Shown here: positions 25,917 to 35,127 of the stretch, one piece after another
Layout: every line of letters starts with the position of its first letter
How positions within the stretch are numbered: position 1 is the first letter of the stretch
Source: UMGS1519 sp050951005
GTDB taxonomy: Bacteria > Actinomycetota > Coriobacteriia > Coriobacteriales > Eggerthellaceae
Length of the DNA stretch: 64,000 nucleotides
Reading direction: 5' to 3'
Assembly (NCBI GenBank): GCA_050951005.1
Contig: JBMNIP010000002.1
Location: 248,001 to 312,000, forward strand
Notes under the pieces: generated by a model
The model's input: only the letters and a program-made list of their open reading frames with translations
Database searches by the model: none
Told to the model about the DNA's origin: nothing
Translations under genes and position numbers: made by a program

Positions 25917-28367
25917 CTAGGAACGGACCTCCGCGCCTAAGCCGCCGCAGATCTTCTTCACCAATTTGGCATGCGCCTTCTCCACCTCTTCGCTGGTCAG
26001 CGTCCGATCGGAGGCACGGTAAGTCAGGGAATAGGCCATGGACTTCTTGCCCGGCCCCAAACGCAGCGGGTCTCGATACACGTCGAACAGATGCACCTCG
26101 GAGAGCAGTTTGCCGCCCGCAGAGCCCATCCGCTGCATGAGCATCTCGTTGGTGACCTCCTCATCCACGATGAAGGCCACGTCGACCTCCACTGGCGGGA
26201 ACTCGGGGATATCCACGAAATCGCGAGCCGGACGCGCTGCCCGCACCAAGGCGTTGACATCCAGCTCAAAGGCGACCACCGGGCCCTTGGCGTCGTACGC
26301 CTGTACCGCCAGCGGATGCAACTCGCCAACCCAGCCGATCACGGCACCTCCCGAAAGCATCTCGGCCGCCCTGCCCGGTTGCAGATGGCCGGCCGAATCG
26401 CCTTCCAACTTGCGGAAGCGCACCTTCGGCAGGGCAAGTTCGCGGGCTATGGATTCAAGCACGCCCTTGCCGTCGAAGAAGTCGAACGGAGCCGGGTCGA
26501 CGTTCCAGCCCTTCGGCTGCATTTGGCCGACCATCACGCCCGCGAGTTTCTGTACCTCACGCGGCAGCTGCGTACCCGCATGGCCATAGAAAACGCGGCC
26601 GATCTCATAGAGCTGGATATTCTCCACGCCATGGCTCTGATTGTATGCCACGCTGCGCAGCAAACCGGGGATGATGCTGCGGCGCATCTGGGACTGGTCG
26701 GCATTGATGGGATTGATCAGCTCCACCGGCTCTCCCAATCCCTCTTCCGACATCCCGAGCTTCTCCAGCTCGCCGGGTTCGGCAAACGAGTAGGTCATAG
26801 TCTCGTTCAAGCCGCAGGCGGGCAGTATGAGATTCAGCTTTTCGACAACCCGCTGCTCCGCCGTCTTCTGCGGGATGCGCTCGCGGCCGCCTGGCAACGT
26901 AGCGGGAATCTTCTCCATACCGTACAGACGAAGGACCTCTTCATAGAGGTCGATCTCACGTTCGAGATCGGGCCGCCAGGTGGGGGCGATCACCTGCAAT
27001 GCATCGGCCCCCTCGTCGGAGACTTGGCAGCCCAGGCGCTCCAGGATATCGACGATATCGGCCCGCGGAATCTCGGCACCCATCATGCGGCAGAACCGCG
27101 GGATGCGGAAACGCAGATCGAATGGCTGCTCCTTCACCGGCCAGACGTCCACCAAGCCCTTGCTTACCGTCCCTCCGCAGATCTGCGCCATAAGAGCCGC
27201 TGCGAAATCGGCATTGCGCGTGATGCGGCCGGCATCCACTTTGCGCTCATAGCGCATGGAGGCCTCGCTGATCAAGCCGAGATTGCGGCTCGTGCGACTG
27301 GTGTGGGCCGGATTGAAGGTCGCCGCCTCAAGCAGGATATCGACCGTGTCATCGGTAACCTCGGAATCCAGGCCGCCCATGACACCCGCAAGCGCCACAG
27401 CACGTTCAGGCGTCGCAATGACCGTCATGTCCGATGTCAGTACCCGATCCTTGCCATCGAGCGTGGTCAGATGCTCGCCTTCCTCGGCCGGTCGGACGAT
27501 GATGTGCGCCTTGCCATCGGCAGACTTGACCTTGTCGAAATCGAAGGCATGAAGCGGTTGCCCCAGCAGGAACAGGATGTAGTTCGTCACATCGACCACA
27601 TTGTTAATCGACCGCGTGCCCGAAGCATTGATTCGCTGTACCAGCCAATCGGGACTCGGGCCGATTTTCACCCCGCGGATGACGCGGGCGGTATAGCGTG
27701 GGCATCGATCCTCTTCCGCGATGGTCACTTCGACTTCATCGGCGGTCGGCGCACCCTCTTCGACAAGATCCATTTCCGGATAGCGGACCTCGCTGCGGTA
27801 CATGGCCCCCACTTCGCGTGCCAAACCCTCGACCGACAGGCAGTCGGGACGGTTCGGGGTGATTTCCAAGTCGATAACACGGTCTGACAGCTTCATATAG
27901 TCGGCAAACGGCGTACCCACCGGCGCGTCTTCGGGCAGTATCATGATGCCCTCGTGATCCGAGCCGATACCCAGCTCGCGCGCCGAGCAATTCATGCCAT
28001 AACTGTATATGCCGCGCAGTTTGCTCTTCTTGATTTTGAAGTCGCCGAATTCGGCGCCGATCATCGCCACGGGAACCTTGTCGCCCGCCTTGAAATTCTG
28101 GGCACCGCAGACAATCTGCAGCGGTTCTGGGTTGCCTGCCTCGTCGGTATTGGCCGCGCCTACCGATACCTTGCAGACCCACATATGGTCTGAATCCGGA
28201 TGGGACTCCTTTTCAAGAATCTGCCCTACGACAACCTTCTTGAACTGGGCACCGGTCTCCTCGAGACCCTCGACACCCGTTCCCGTCAGATCCAAATGAT
28301 CGCAGAACTCCTGTGTATCCGCAGGTACATCAACGTACTCGTTCAACCAATTCAAAGATACTTTCAT
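25917..28367 (-). CDS. pheT: Phenylalanyl-tRNA synthetase beta subunit
   Basis: 816 residues with the full bacterial PheT layout: N-terminal EMAP-like tRNA-binding domain (about 40-150, with VCGAQNFKAGDKVPVA), B3/B4 editing region, B5 domain, inactive synthetase-like core and a C-terminal ferredoxin-fold anticodon-binding domain (SYRASDRTLTSEEVEKAH). It forms the alpha2-beta2 enzyme with PheS and hydrolyses mischarged Tyr-tRNA(Phe). ATG at 28367 with GGAGAG upstream; it starts 35 nt after pheS and ends before a strong terminator. Confidence 0.97.
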   Translation of the reverse strand: MKVSLNWLNEYVDVPADTQEFCDHLDLTGTGVEGLEETGAQFKKVVVGQILEKESHPDSDHMWVCKVSVGAANTDEAGNPEPLQIVCGAQNFKAGDKVPVAMIGAEFGDFKIKKSKLRGIYSYGMNCSARELGIGSDHEGIMILPEDAPVGTPFADYMKLSDRVIDLEITPNRPDCLSVEGLAREVGAMYRSEVRYPEMDLVEEGAPTADEVEVTIAEEDRCPRYTARVIRGVKIGPSPDWLVQRINASGTRSINNVVDVTNYILFLLGQPLHAFDFDKVKSADGKAHIIVRPAEEGEHLTTLDGKDRVLTSDMTVIATPERAVALAGVMGGLDSEVTDDTVDILLEAATFNPAHTSRTSRNLGLISEASMRYERKVDAGRITRNADFAAALMAQICGGTVSKGLVDVWPVKEQPFDLRFRIPRFCRMMGAEIPRADIVDILERLGCQVSDEGADALQVIAPTWRPDLEREIDLYEEVLRLYGMEKIPATLPGGRERIPQKTAEQRVVEKLNLILPACGLNETMTYSFAEPGELEKLGMSEEGLGEPVELINPINADQSQMRRSIIPGLLRSVAYNQSHGVENIQLYEIGRVFYGHAGTQLPREVQKLAGVMVGQMQPKGWNVDPAPFDFFDGKGVLESIARELALPKVRFRKLEGDSAGHLQPGRAAEMLSGGAVIGWVGELHPLAVQAYDAKGPVVAFELDVNALVRAARPARDFVDIPEFPPVEVDVAFIVDEEVTNEMLMQRMGSAGGKLLSEVHLFDVYRDPLRLGPGKKSMAYSLTYRASDRTLTSEEVEKAHAKLVKKICGGLGAEVRS

Positions 28368-28402
28368 ATCGTTGCTTCTCTCCTCTGGCTCTACCGCGCT
28401 GC

Positions 28403-29464
28403 TTAGAACTGGCGCAGGAAACGCATATCGCCCGCAAGCAGCATGCGCAGGTCGGGAACGTTGTACTTCAGGCAGGCAATGCGCTCGACGCCCATGCCGA
28501 ATGCAAAGCCGGAATATACTTCAGGATCGATACCCGCATAGCCGAACACGTTGGGATCGACCATACCGCAGCCGAGCACCTCGACCCAGCCGGTATGCTT
28601 GCAGAACCGGCAGCCTTCGCCGCCGCATATTCCGCATGACACGTCCGCCTCGGCCGACGGCTCCGTGAACGGGAAGTAATGCGGGCGCAAACGCGTGCGG
28701 CGGTCCTCCCCGAACATCTCCTTCACGAAGTACTCGAGCGTGCCCTTCAAATCGCCGAAGGTGATACCCTCATCGACAACGAGCCCTTCGACCTGGTTGA
28801 ATTGCGGCAGGTGGCTGGGGTCGGCCACGTCGCGCCGATAGACCTTTCCCGGGGCGATCATATAGATGGGCGGCTTCTGTGTTTCCATGACATGCGCCTG
28901 GACGCCCGAGGTCTGCGTGCGCAACAGCACATCGGATTCGCCGCGCACCGCCGATTCGGCGCCGGTCTTATCGACCACATAGAAGGTATCCTGCATACCG
29001 CGGGCCGGATGATCCGGCGGCGTATTCAGCGCCTCGAAGTTGTAGTAGTCCGTCTCCACCTCGTTACCCGGCATGACCGTGTACCCGATGCCATGGAAGA
29101 TCTCGGAGATCTCGTCGGTGATGGCACTGATCAGATGCCGGGAGCCGATCTGCTGCGCGCGGCCAGGCAACGTTACGTCAACTGCGCCGGCCTCCATCTT
29201 CGCTTCAAGCTCGGCCTGGGCAAGCGCCTCCCGACGGGAGGCAAGCGCCTGCTCTACTTCGCTTCGCACCTGGTTGACCGTCTTGCCCAAGATGGGACGG
29301 TCCTCCTTGGCAATCTTGCCCATGGAACGCAGGTACCCGGTCAGCTCACCGGATTTTCCCAGTACCTGGACGCGCACCTGCTCGAGCGCCGACGAGTCGT
29401 TCGCCGCCTTGATGTTCTCGAGCACCCGTGCCCGCAGCGCGAGCACATCGTCTTGAATCGACAT
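28403..29464 (-). CDS. pheS: Phenylalanyl-tRNA synthetase alpha subunit
   Basis: 353 residues, class II synthetase catalytic subunit. An N-terminal coiled coil (to about residue 90) is followed by motif 2 and 3 regions near GKVYRRDVADPSHLPQFNQ and the C-terminal FAFGMGVERIACLKY. A Cys-rich insert, CGICGGEGCRFC, lies in the segment preceding motif 3, as in other bacterial PheS of this type. ATG at 29464 behind GGAAGGAAGGG; an upstream extension to 29545 would run into the T-box terminator and is not coding. Expression is controlled by the preceding T-box. Confidence 0.96.
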   Translation of the reverse strand: MSIQDDVLALRARVLENIKAANDSSALEQVRVQVLGKSGELTGYLRSMGKIAKEDRPILGKTVNQVRSEVEQALASRREALAQAELEAKMEAGAVDVTLPGRAQQIGSRHLISAITDEISEIFHGIGYTVMPGNEVETDYYNFEALNTPPDHPARGMQDTFYVVDKTGAESAVRGESDVLLRTQTSGVQAHVMETQKPPIYMIAPGKVYRRDVADPSHLPQFNQVEGLVVDEGITFGDLKGTLEYFVKEMFGEDRRTRLRPHYFPFTEPSAEADVSCGICGGEGCRFCKHTGWVEVLGCGMVDPNVFGYAGIDPEVYSGFAFGMGVERIACLKYNVPDLRMLLAGDMRFLRQF

Positions 29465-29481
29465 AGCCCTTCCTTCCCAAT

Positions 29482-29744
29482 AAAAAACCCGCCCTCGGCT
29501 GCCATGCGCAGCTCCAAGGACGGGAACGGGTTCTCGCGGTACCACCTTGGTTGACTCTGCATTGCGTCTGCAGAATCCACTCTGACTCTGTAACGGGAGT
29601 TCCCGGCGCAGCCTACTGGAAAACGTTCAGTGCGCAGCTGATGAAGGGAATCACCGCATCGTCTACCGGGCCCTTTCAGCCGGGGGGCCCTTCTCTGGAG
29701 GCATCCGATGGCGCGGCGCTGTCTTCGTCATCGCCTTTGATGCC
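29482..29744 (-). promoter_or_regulatory. T-box leader of pheST (Phe, UUC specifier)
   Basis: On the minus strand the conserved T-box sequence AAGGTGGTACCGCGAGAA lies at 29548-29531. Next comes a terminator stem, CCCGTCCTT with GAGGGCGGG (29524-29516 and 29496-29488, including G-U pairs), and a T6 run at 29487-29482. Stem I can be folded from 29735 to 29641: GCCGC pairs with GCGGT, leaving an internal loop GATTCC on the 3' side whose TTC (29650-29648) reads as a phenylalanine specifier. A TATAAT box at 29754-29749 places the transcript start near 29742. Uncharged tRNA(Phe) should stabilise the antiterminator and switch pheST on. Confidence 0.93.
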
Positions 29745-29837
29745 GACGATTATACCGCAAGTATGCCGTAGGGGCTCCGCACGTTGGACAGAGGGCACAG
29801 GGCATCCACAGGCACCCACCGCCGGCATCGCTATCGC

Positions 29838-29843
29838 TATAAT
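29838..29843 (+). promoter_or_regulatory. -10 box of the CoA-transferase gene
   Basis: A perfect TATAAT lies 26 nt before the start codon and 84 nt from the divergent T-box promoter. No convincing -35 hexamer is seen at 16-18 nt, so activation or an extended element may be needed. Confidence 0.5.
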
Positions 29844-29868
29844 GGAAGCCTTACGGAAAGGAGCCCCT

Positions 29869-31194
29869 ATGTCTGATTCTTGGTTCGCCTGCTACCAATC
29901 GAAGTTGACCACGGCCGAAGACGCCGTACGGATGATTCCGCCGCATAGCCATGTCGGCATGCCCGATGGTGCGGGCGAGCCCCACGCGCTCATCCAAGCG
30001 GTCTGCGATAATTACCTGGACCTGACCGATGTCACGTTCTTCCAAGCCTCGAGCACCAACGGCCTGGACATGTACGAACCGGACATGGCCGGCCATATCC
30101 GGTACGAGACCTTTATCGCGTCGCCCGGTATGAAGCAAGGCTACTGGGATGCCCTCTTCCAGGGACGCGCCGATTGCGTTCCAACCTACTTCAGCACGGT
30201 CGAGCGCGATATCCGCAACGACGAGTATCCCATCGATGTCGCCCTGCTCTCGCTTTCGCGCCCCGACCGTCATGGATACTGCAGCTTCGGAATAAGTGTC
30301 GACTATCAGCGCACCATCGCAGATAAGGCAACGCTGGTCATCGCACAGGTGAACGATCAGATGCCGCGTACCCTGGGCGAAAGCTTCATCCATGTCAGCG
30401 AACTCGATGCCATCGTCGAGGTATCCGAGCCCCTGGCCGTCAGCCCCATGCCCCCTATCGGCGATACCGAACGCAGGATCGGCGAGTTCGTCGCGAGCCT
30501 GGTTGAAGACGGCGACACCATCCAAGCGGGTATCGGCAAGCTGCCGAATGCGGTCATGGAAGCGCTTTCCACGAAGAGGGACCTTGGGGTCCATTCAGAG
30601 CTCTTCACCACTTCGATGATGGAGCTGACAAACGAGGGCGTGCTGACGAACCGTCGGAAATCGCTGCACCCGGGAGCAAGCGTGGTAACGTTCGCGCAGG
30701 GCACCCCCGAGTTGTATGACTGGCTCGACGACAATCCCTCGGTGCAGTTCTTCCCGGTGGGATACGTGAACAATCCCTACGTGATAGCGCAGAACGACCA
30801 TTTCGTATCCGTGAATTCCTGTGTGGAAGTGGACTTGTACGGGCAGGTGGCCGCAGAATCCATCGGGCCCAAGCAGCTCTCGGGCGCAGGCGGGCAAGTC
30901 GATTTCGTTCGCGGCGCGGCAATGAGCGCACATGGGAAATCGATCATCGCCATGACTTCGACTGCGCGCCATGGGCAGGTAAGCCGCATCCGGCTGTACC
31001 TCGATCGCGGGACGCCGATCACCACCCCGCGCGACGAGGTGCAATACATCGTGACCGAATACGGCATCGCGAACCTGCGGGGCAAATCATGTTCCGACCG
31101 CGCCCAGGCGCTTATCAAAATCGCCCACCCCGATTTCCGCGAGCAGCTGCGCGACGAATACCGTGCGGTCTACCATGTGGACCCCCTGGCTTGA
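29869..31194 (+). CDS. Acetyl-CoA hydrolase/CoA-transferase family protein
   Basis: 441-residue class I CoA-transferase of the 4-hydroxybutyrate/butyryl-CoA:acetate type (two fused CoA-transferase halves). The likely catalytic Glu is in LGVHSELFTTSMMELTNEG; a Gly-rich CoA-binding loop is QAGIGKLPNAVME, and the C-terminal half has SGAGGQVDFVRGAAMS and EYGIANLRGKS. It probably swaps CoA between acetyl-CoA and a short organic acid in fermentative energy metabolism. ATG at 29869 with GGAAAGGAG upstream. It is monocistronic and divergent from pheST. Confidence 0.87.
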   Translation: MSDSWFACYQSKLTTAEDAVRMIPPHSHVGMPDGAGEPHALIQAVCDNYLDLTDVTFFQASSTNGLDMYEPDMAGHIRYETFIASPGMKQGYWDALFQGRADCVPTYFSTVERDIRNDEYPIDVALLSLSRPDRHGYCSFGISVDYQRTIADKATLVIAQVNDQMPRTLGESFIHVSELDAIVEVSEPLAVSPMPPIGDTERRIGEFVASLVEDGDTIQAGIGKLPNAVMEALSTKRDLGVHSELFTTSMMELTNEGVLTNRRKSLHPGASVVTFAQGTPELYDWLDDNPSVQFFPVGYVNNPYVIAQNDHFVSVNSCVEVDLYGQVAAESIGPKQLSGAGGQVDFVRGAAMSAHGKSIIAMTSTARHGQVSRIRLYLDRGTPITTPRDEVQYIVTEYGIANLRGKSCSDRAQALIKIAHPDFREQLRDEYRAVYHVDPLA

Positions 31195-31318
31195 CGGCAT
31201 CCGCGATAGCGGCAACAAGAACGGCAGGTGGCCGTAGGGGTTTGGGTTTCATCAACGTCTGAAGGCAAACGGCCAGCCGGCAACGGCAGGGTCGGAAAAT
31301 CGAGGAAAAGGGGAGCAC

Positions 31319-32503
31319 ATGCAGAAGCCATCGGCTGCAACCATATACGGCATCCGCGCCGAAGCCGCCATCCTGCTATTCGCCGTGTTGATAGTGGGAG
31401 GGCTTTCGGTAACCGCTTATGCCTATGCTGACGAATCGGGCCTATCCGACACGAGTCCTGCGGAGTCGGCAGCAACTACGGGGTCAACCGTAAGCCTCGA
31501 GGCCCCATCAAACGGGTCCTCGGCAACAAAAGGAAGCAGCACGGATGGAGGCTCCGCCGCTGCCACGGACAGCAGCGCCGACTCTGACGCCATCCGCACT
31601 GAAAGCTCCTCAAGCTCCAGTAGCACCTCTTCTTCAAAGGAGAGCTCCCAGGCTGCGAAGAAGAAGGCAAACACCGCCAGGAAGCAGAAGGCTCCCAAGA
31701 TGACGCATCGGAAGCTGCTTGCCATCTTGGATAAAACCACCGGCTCGGCAAGGGTCAAGGAGCTCAACACCACGTACCGTCTGAAGAAAACCAAAGCAGG
31801 CAAAAGGCTCATTGCCCAGGTGAAGAAAATCAGCAGGCACCATAGGCTCGGCGTCGTGCTCATCGACGTCCGTACCGGGCAGGGATTCTCCTTCTCGGCA
31901 AAGCGTAAGCTCTACAGCGCCAGCTGCCTGAAAGGCCCCTTCGTCGCATCGCTGTGCAAGTGGAAGCCCTCCAGTTGGAACCGTTCATCCTGGGCCATGC
32001 GCCAGACCATCGTCTACTCGAATAACGATACCTACGCCCAGCTGCGCCGGAAGTACGGCTCATCAACCATGCGGAAGATGATGAGGTACTCAAGAGTGGG
32101 ATCGTTCGATGCCAGGGCGTACTACACGTTCGTGCCCACGCGCGATCTTGCGAAACTTTGGGTCAGCAACTACTGGTACTTCTTCAAAGACAAGAACAAG
32201 AATTCGAAGTCATGCCGCAACCTGTACACCCACGGCAGGGAATCGTTCATCTACCGTCAGATGAAGGGCAAGAAACGCGTGTACACCAAACCCGGGTGGG
32301 TCCTCGCGTCCAATTACAAATATCGTTCCCGCAACGATGCAGGTATCGTCACCGCGAAGATACACGGTAAGAAATGCCCTTACGTGCTTGCCATCATGTC
32401 GAGCCATTACTATGGCAAGAAGAATCTGTGCAAGCTGGTTCGGGACTGCGATGCTGTCCATGCGGATATGATGAGGAAATACCTGAAGAAATACCGCCTG
32501 TAA
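31319..32503 (+). CDS. Secreted serine hydrolase with class A beta-lactamase fold
   Basis: 394 residues: an N-terminal signal or anchor helix (AAILLFAVLIVGGLSVTAYA), a Ser/Ala/Thr-rich spacer of about 90 residues, a Lys-rich stretch, then a domain resembling the beta-lactamase-related PF13354 group. SxxK is present as SCLK in YSASCLKGPF, an SDN-like SNN in VYSNNDTY, and KPG where KTG is expected (YTKPGWVLAS). The altered second and third motifs argue against an antibiotic-resistance enzyme and for a cell-wall-related or scaffold role. ATG at 31319 behind AGGGGAG. Confidence 0.72.
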   Translation: MQKPSAATIYGIRAEAAILLFAVLIVGGLSVTAYAYADESGLSDTSPAESAATTGSTVSLEAPSNGSSATKGSSTDGGSAAATDSSADSDAIRTESSSSSSSTSSSKESSQAAKKKANTARKQKAPKMTHRKLLAILDKTTGSARVKELNTTYRLKKTKAGKRLIAQVKKISRHHRLGVVLIDVRTGQGFSFSAKRKLYSASCLKGPFVASLCKWKPSSWNRSSWAMRQTIVYSNNDTYAQLRRKYGSSTMRKMMRYSRVGSFDARAYYTFVPTRDLAKLWVSNYWYFFKDKNKNSKSCRNLYTHGRESFIYRQMKGKKRVYTKPGWVLASNYKYRSRNDAGIVTAKIHGKKCPYVLAIMSSHYYGKKNLCKLVRDCDAVHADMMRKYLKKYRL

Positions 32504-32509
32504 ATCCGG

Positions 32510-32977
32510 TTATTCGGCTGCCTTCGCCCGCTTGGCTGCGCGTTTCGCCTCTTTTTCGCGCAAACGCTCGAGCGTAACAACCTTTGTGACGATTGTGCCC
32601 TGCGAGATGACATCTCCCTCATCGTCGGTTGCAACCACTGCCCAATATTGTTTCGGTCCCTCCATATGGTCGAGCGTGGCTCTGCCATGCAGCACGCCTT
32701 TCTGTGCACTCTTCCAATGGCGCACATGAACCTCTATGCCGAACGGGCGCTCCTTGGAAAAATCGACGGAAAGCTCCGCGGCCCGGCTTGCCACAGTTTC
32801 CAACAGAGAAATCGTGGCACCCCCATGGACAAAGCCGAACGGCTGGTAGAGCGTCGGGTCGAGCGGCATGTCCGCTTCTACGCACTCTGGTTCCTCTTTC
32901 GTGAACACAATGCCGAGCTTGCCGGTCAGCCCTTTGGTTACATCCGTCTTCTCCACCGATTTGATTTCCAGGGGCAT
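32510..32977 (-). CDS. PaaI-like hotdog-fold thioesterase
   Basis: 155-residue single hotdog domain. The catalytic-type loop FGFVHGGATISLLETVAS and strand HVRHWKSAQKGVLHGRATL match the PaaI/4HBT family of acyl-CoA or aryl-CoA thioesterases. A Lys/Ala-rich tail of about 20 residues ends the protein. ATG at 32977 with AAGGAG eight nt upstream is preferred over an earlier start at 32998. The substrate is unknown. Confidence 0.82.
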   Translation of the reverse strand: MPLEIKSVEKTDVTKGLTGKLGIVFTKEEPECVEADMPLDPTLYQPFGFVHGGATISLLETVASRAAELSVDFSKERPFGIEVHVRHWKSAQKGVLHGRATLDHMEGPKQYWAVVATDDEGDVISQGTIVTKVVTLERLREKEAKRAAKRAKAAE

Positions 32978-33097
32978 TGGAGCTCTCCTTCCCTGCATGT
33001 ATCCCGCCCATTATAGGAGAAAGAGGATTGACCGTGGAGCATAACCTCGATAGCTCCCAGGACGCCGCACACGGCACGCACCCGGGTGGACCGCGCA

Positions 33098-35014
33098 TCA
33101 GGATTCTTCTCGCGGCTCGGCCGCATCTGCCGGCTCGTGCGATTCCCGACGATAGGAATCGATTGCCGCCAGAAAGCGGGTGCCGTAGCGGCCCGCCTTG
33201 GTACGCCCCACCCCTGAAACATCCAACAGGTCATCCTCGGTTTCGGGCATCAGCCGGCACATGTCATGCAGGGTATGGTTGCTGAAGACCACATAGGCGG
33301 GAATGCCTTCCTCGGCCGCAATCCGGGCGCGCAACTCCTTCAGACGCTGGAACAGCACCGGATCGAGCCCTGTGTCCGCACTTGATTCCAAAGCCCGATT
33401 GCGGCGGTCCTTCCGCTTCGTGCGTTCGGCATCGGACTCCTGCGGCACCTTGAGCGTCAGCGTTTCGCGATTTCGCAGGAACCGGCCGCTGCGGTCGGTG
33501 AACACCACCACTCGATAGGGGTCCTCCCGCTGGCCCAACAGCCCGTGCTCGATGAGCGCATCGAGCACGAAGCGGATATGGCGCAGGGAGCAATCGGCCA
33601 TGATGCCATAGGTCGACAGCGTATCATAGCCGCCTGCACGCACCTTCTCGCCCTTCGACCCATGCAGGATATCGGCGATCAGGGCTTTGCCCACCGTACG
33701 ATCCCGTTGGGCTAGACGCGCAACGCAGCTGATGATCTTCTGGGCCTCCACCGTGACATCCTGTTCGGTGAACGCCGTCTCGCAATTGCTGCAATTGCCG
33801 CAGTAACCGGGCGCTTGCTCGCCGAAATATCGCAGCAGAAACCCACGCAGGCAATCTTGGGTGGTAGCGTAGAACGTCATCATCTTCAGGCGCTCATTGG
33901 CATGCGCAATCAACTCCTGATGGGTCGGCCCGTCGATGTCCGGCCGCATCTCGTAACCCGCGTTGATCAGGAAATCGCAGGTGCGCACATCTGCCGGACT
34001 GTAAAGCAGTATGCAGTCCGCCGGTTCCCCGTCACGACCGGCGCGTCCCGCCTCCTGGTAATAGCTTTCCACGTCGAGCGGAAGGTTGTAATGCACGACA
34101 AAGCCCACGTTGCTCTTGTCTATCCCCATACCGAAGGCGTTGGTGGCTACCATCAGGTCTATCTCGTCATTGATGAACGCTTCTTGGTTCTCTGCACGTT
34201 CTCGATCGCCCAATGCCCCGTGGTAGCGCCCCGCCGAGAACCCCCATGCCCGCAAGTCGTCGCAGACTTGCTCGACGGTTTTCCGGGTGGTGCAGTAGAT
34301 GATGCCCGATTGGCCCTCATGCTGCCGGCAGATCTGCTTCAGCAGACGGTCCTTTCCCCTCTTCCCCTTGCCTTCCAAGCGATGCACGACGAAATGCAGG
34401 TTCGGCCTATCGAAGCTCGCAAGCACTTCCAGGGGCTGGCGCAGGCCCAACGATTGGCGGATATCCCCTCTCACACGTTCGGTTGCCGTGGCCGTGAATG
34501 CGGCTACGGGCGGACGCGCGGGCAGCTTTCCCAGAAAGCCGCTGATGCGCGTATAGCTGGGGCGGAAATCCTGACCCCACTGGGAGATGCAATGCGCCTC
34601 GTCGATAGCCATCAGCTGCGGTGGATGCGCCTGGCAAAACGACAGGAACTCCGATGACTCCAGCCGTTCGGGGGCGACATACAGCAGCGTATAAGCCCCA
34701 TCTGCGGCAGCGTCCAGGACCTTGCGGCGCTGTGCCGGCGTGAGCGAGCTGTTCACAAACGCCGCACGGATGCCGACCTGGCCGAGCGCTTCCACCTGGT
34801 CGCGCATCAAAGAGATCAGCGGTGACACCACAAGCGTCAAGCCGCCCAGGCACACTGCCGGTACCTGATAGCAGATAGATTTCCCGGCACCGGTCGGCAT
34901 CACAGCCAACACGTCGCGTCCTGATAGAACGGCATAGACGATACGGCGCTGGTTGGGCCTGAAAGAGTCGTAGCCGAAATACGACTTCAATACACTTTGG
35001 GGGTCTTCCACCAC
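33098..35014 (-). CDS. recQ: ATP-dependent DNA helicase RecQ
   Basis: About 638 residues with the complete RecQ layout: Walker A MPTGAGKSICYQ, DEAH box AIDEAHCISQWG, motif VI region YYQEAGRAGRDG, RQC zinc cysteines in CLRGFLLRYFGEQ and CGNCSNCE, winged helix, and a C-terminal HRDC domain (DLLDVSGVGRTKAGRYG). The frame is open to 35167, overlapping the upstream gene; I chose the GTG at 35014 (or 35011) because AAGAAGGG precedes it and the family homology starts just after (DPQSVLKSYFGYDSFRP). An in-frame ATG at 35038 has no ribosome site. A small hairpin (35044-35061) lies directly upstream. Confidence 0.93.
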   Translation of the reverse strand: MVEDPQSVLKSYFGYDSFRPNQRRIVYAVLSGRDVLAVMPTGAGKSICYQVPAVCLGGLTLVVSPLISLMRDQVEALGQVGIRAAFVNSSLTPAQRRKVLDAAADGAYTLLYVAPERLESSEFLSFCQAHPPQLMAIDEAHCISQWGQDFRPSYTRISGFLGKLPARPPVAAFTATATERVRGDIRQSLGLRQPLEVLASFDRPNLHFVVHRLEGKGKRGKDRLLKQICRQHEGQSGIIYCTTRKTVEQVCDDLRAWGFSAGRYHGALGDRERAENQEAFINDEIDLMVATNAFGMGIDKSNVGFVVHYNLPLDVESYYQEAGRAGRDGEPADCILLYSPADVRTCDFLINAGYEMRPDIDGPTHQELIAHANERLKMMTFYATTQDCLRGFLLRYFGEQAPGYCGNCSNCETAFTEQDVTVEAQKIISCVARLAQRDRTVGKALIADILHGSKGEKVRAGGYDTLSTYGIMADCSLRHIRFVLDALIEHGLLGQREDPYRVVVFTDRSGRFLRNRETLTLKVPQESDAERTKRKDRRNRALESSADTGLDPVLFQRLKELRARIAAEEGIPAYVVFSNHTLHDMCRLMPETEDDLLDVSGVGRTKAGRYGTRFLAAIDSYRRESHEPADAAEPREES

Positions 35015-35127
35015 CGCACCCTTCTTTCCGGACAGCATCCATTGCCCGCGTGTCCGCGGGCGCTTCTCCTGCCGCGCAGACACGGCAGCGCTCCCCCCCC
35101 TCGCAGGGACCGCGAGCGTCGGACGGG

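Noticed and set aside
25971..27887. Long open frame antisense to pheT
   Set aside because: It is His/Arg-rich, matches no family and lies wholly opposite a certain gene; similar long antisense frames opposite the NSS transporter (57721-59286), asnB (59677-61059), hisF/hisA (40506-42200) and gatB (47743-49434) are also codon-structure shadows.
31319..32503. Antibiotic-resistance beta-lactamase
   Set aside because: SDN and KTG motifs are altered and the protein has a surface-protein layout; the fold call is kept but not the resistance role.
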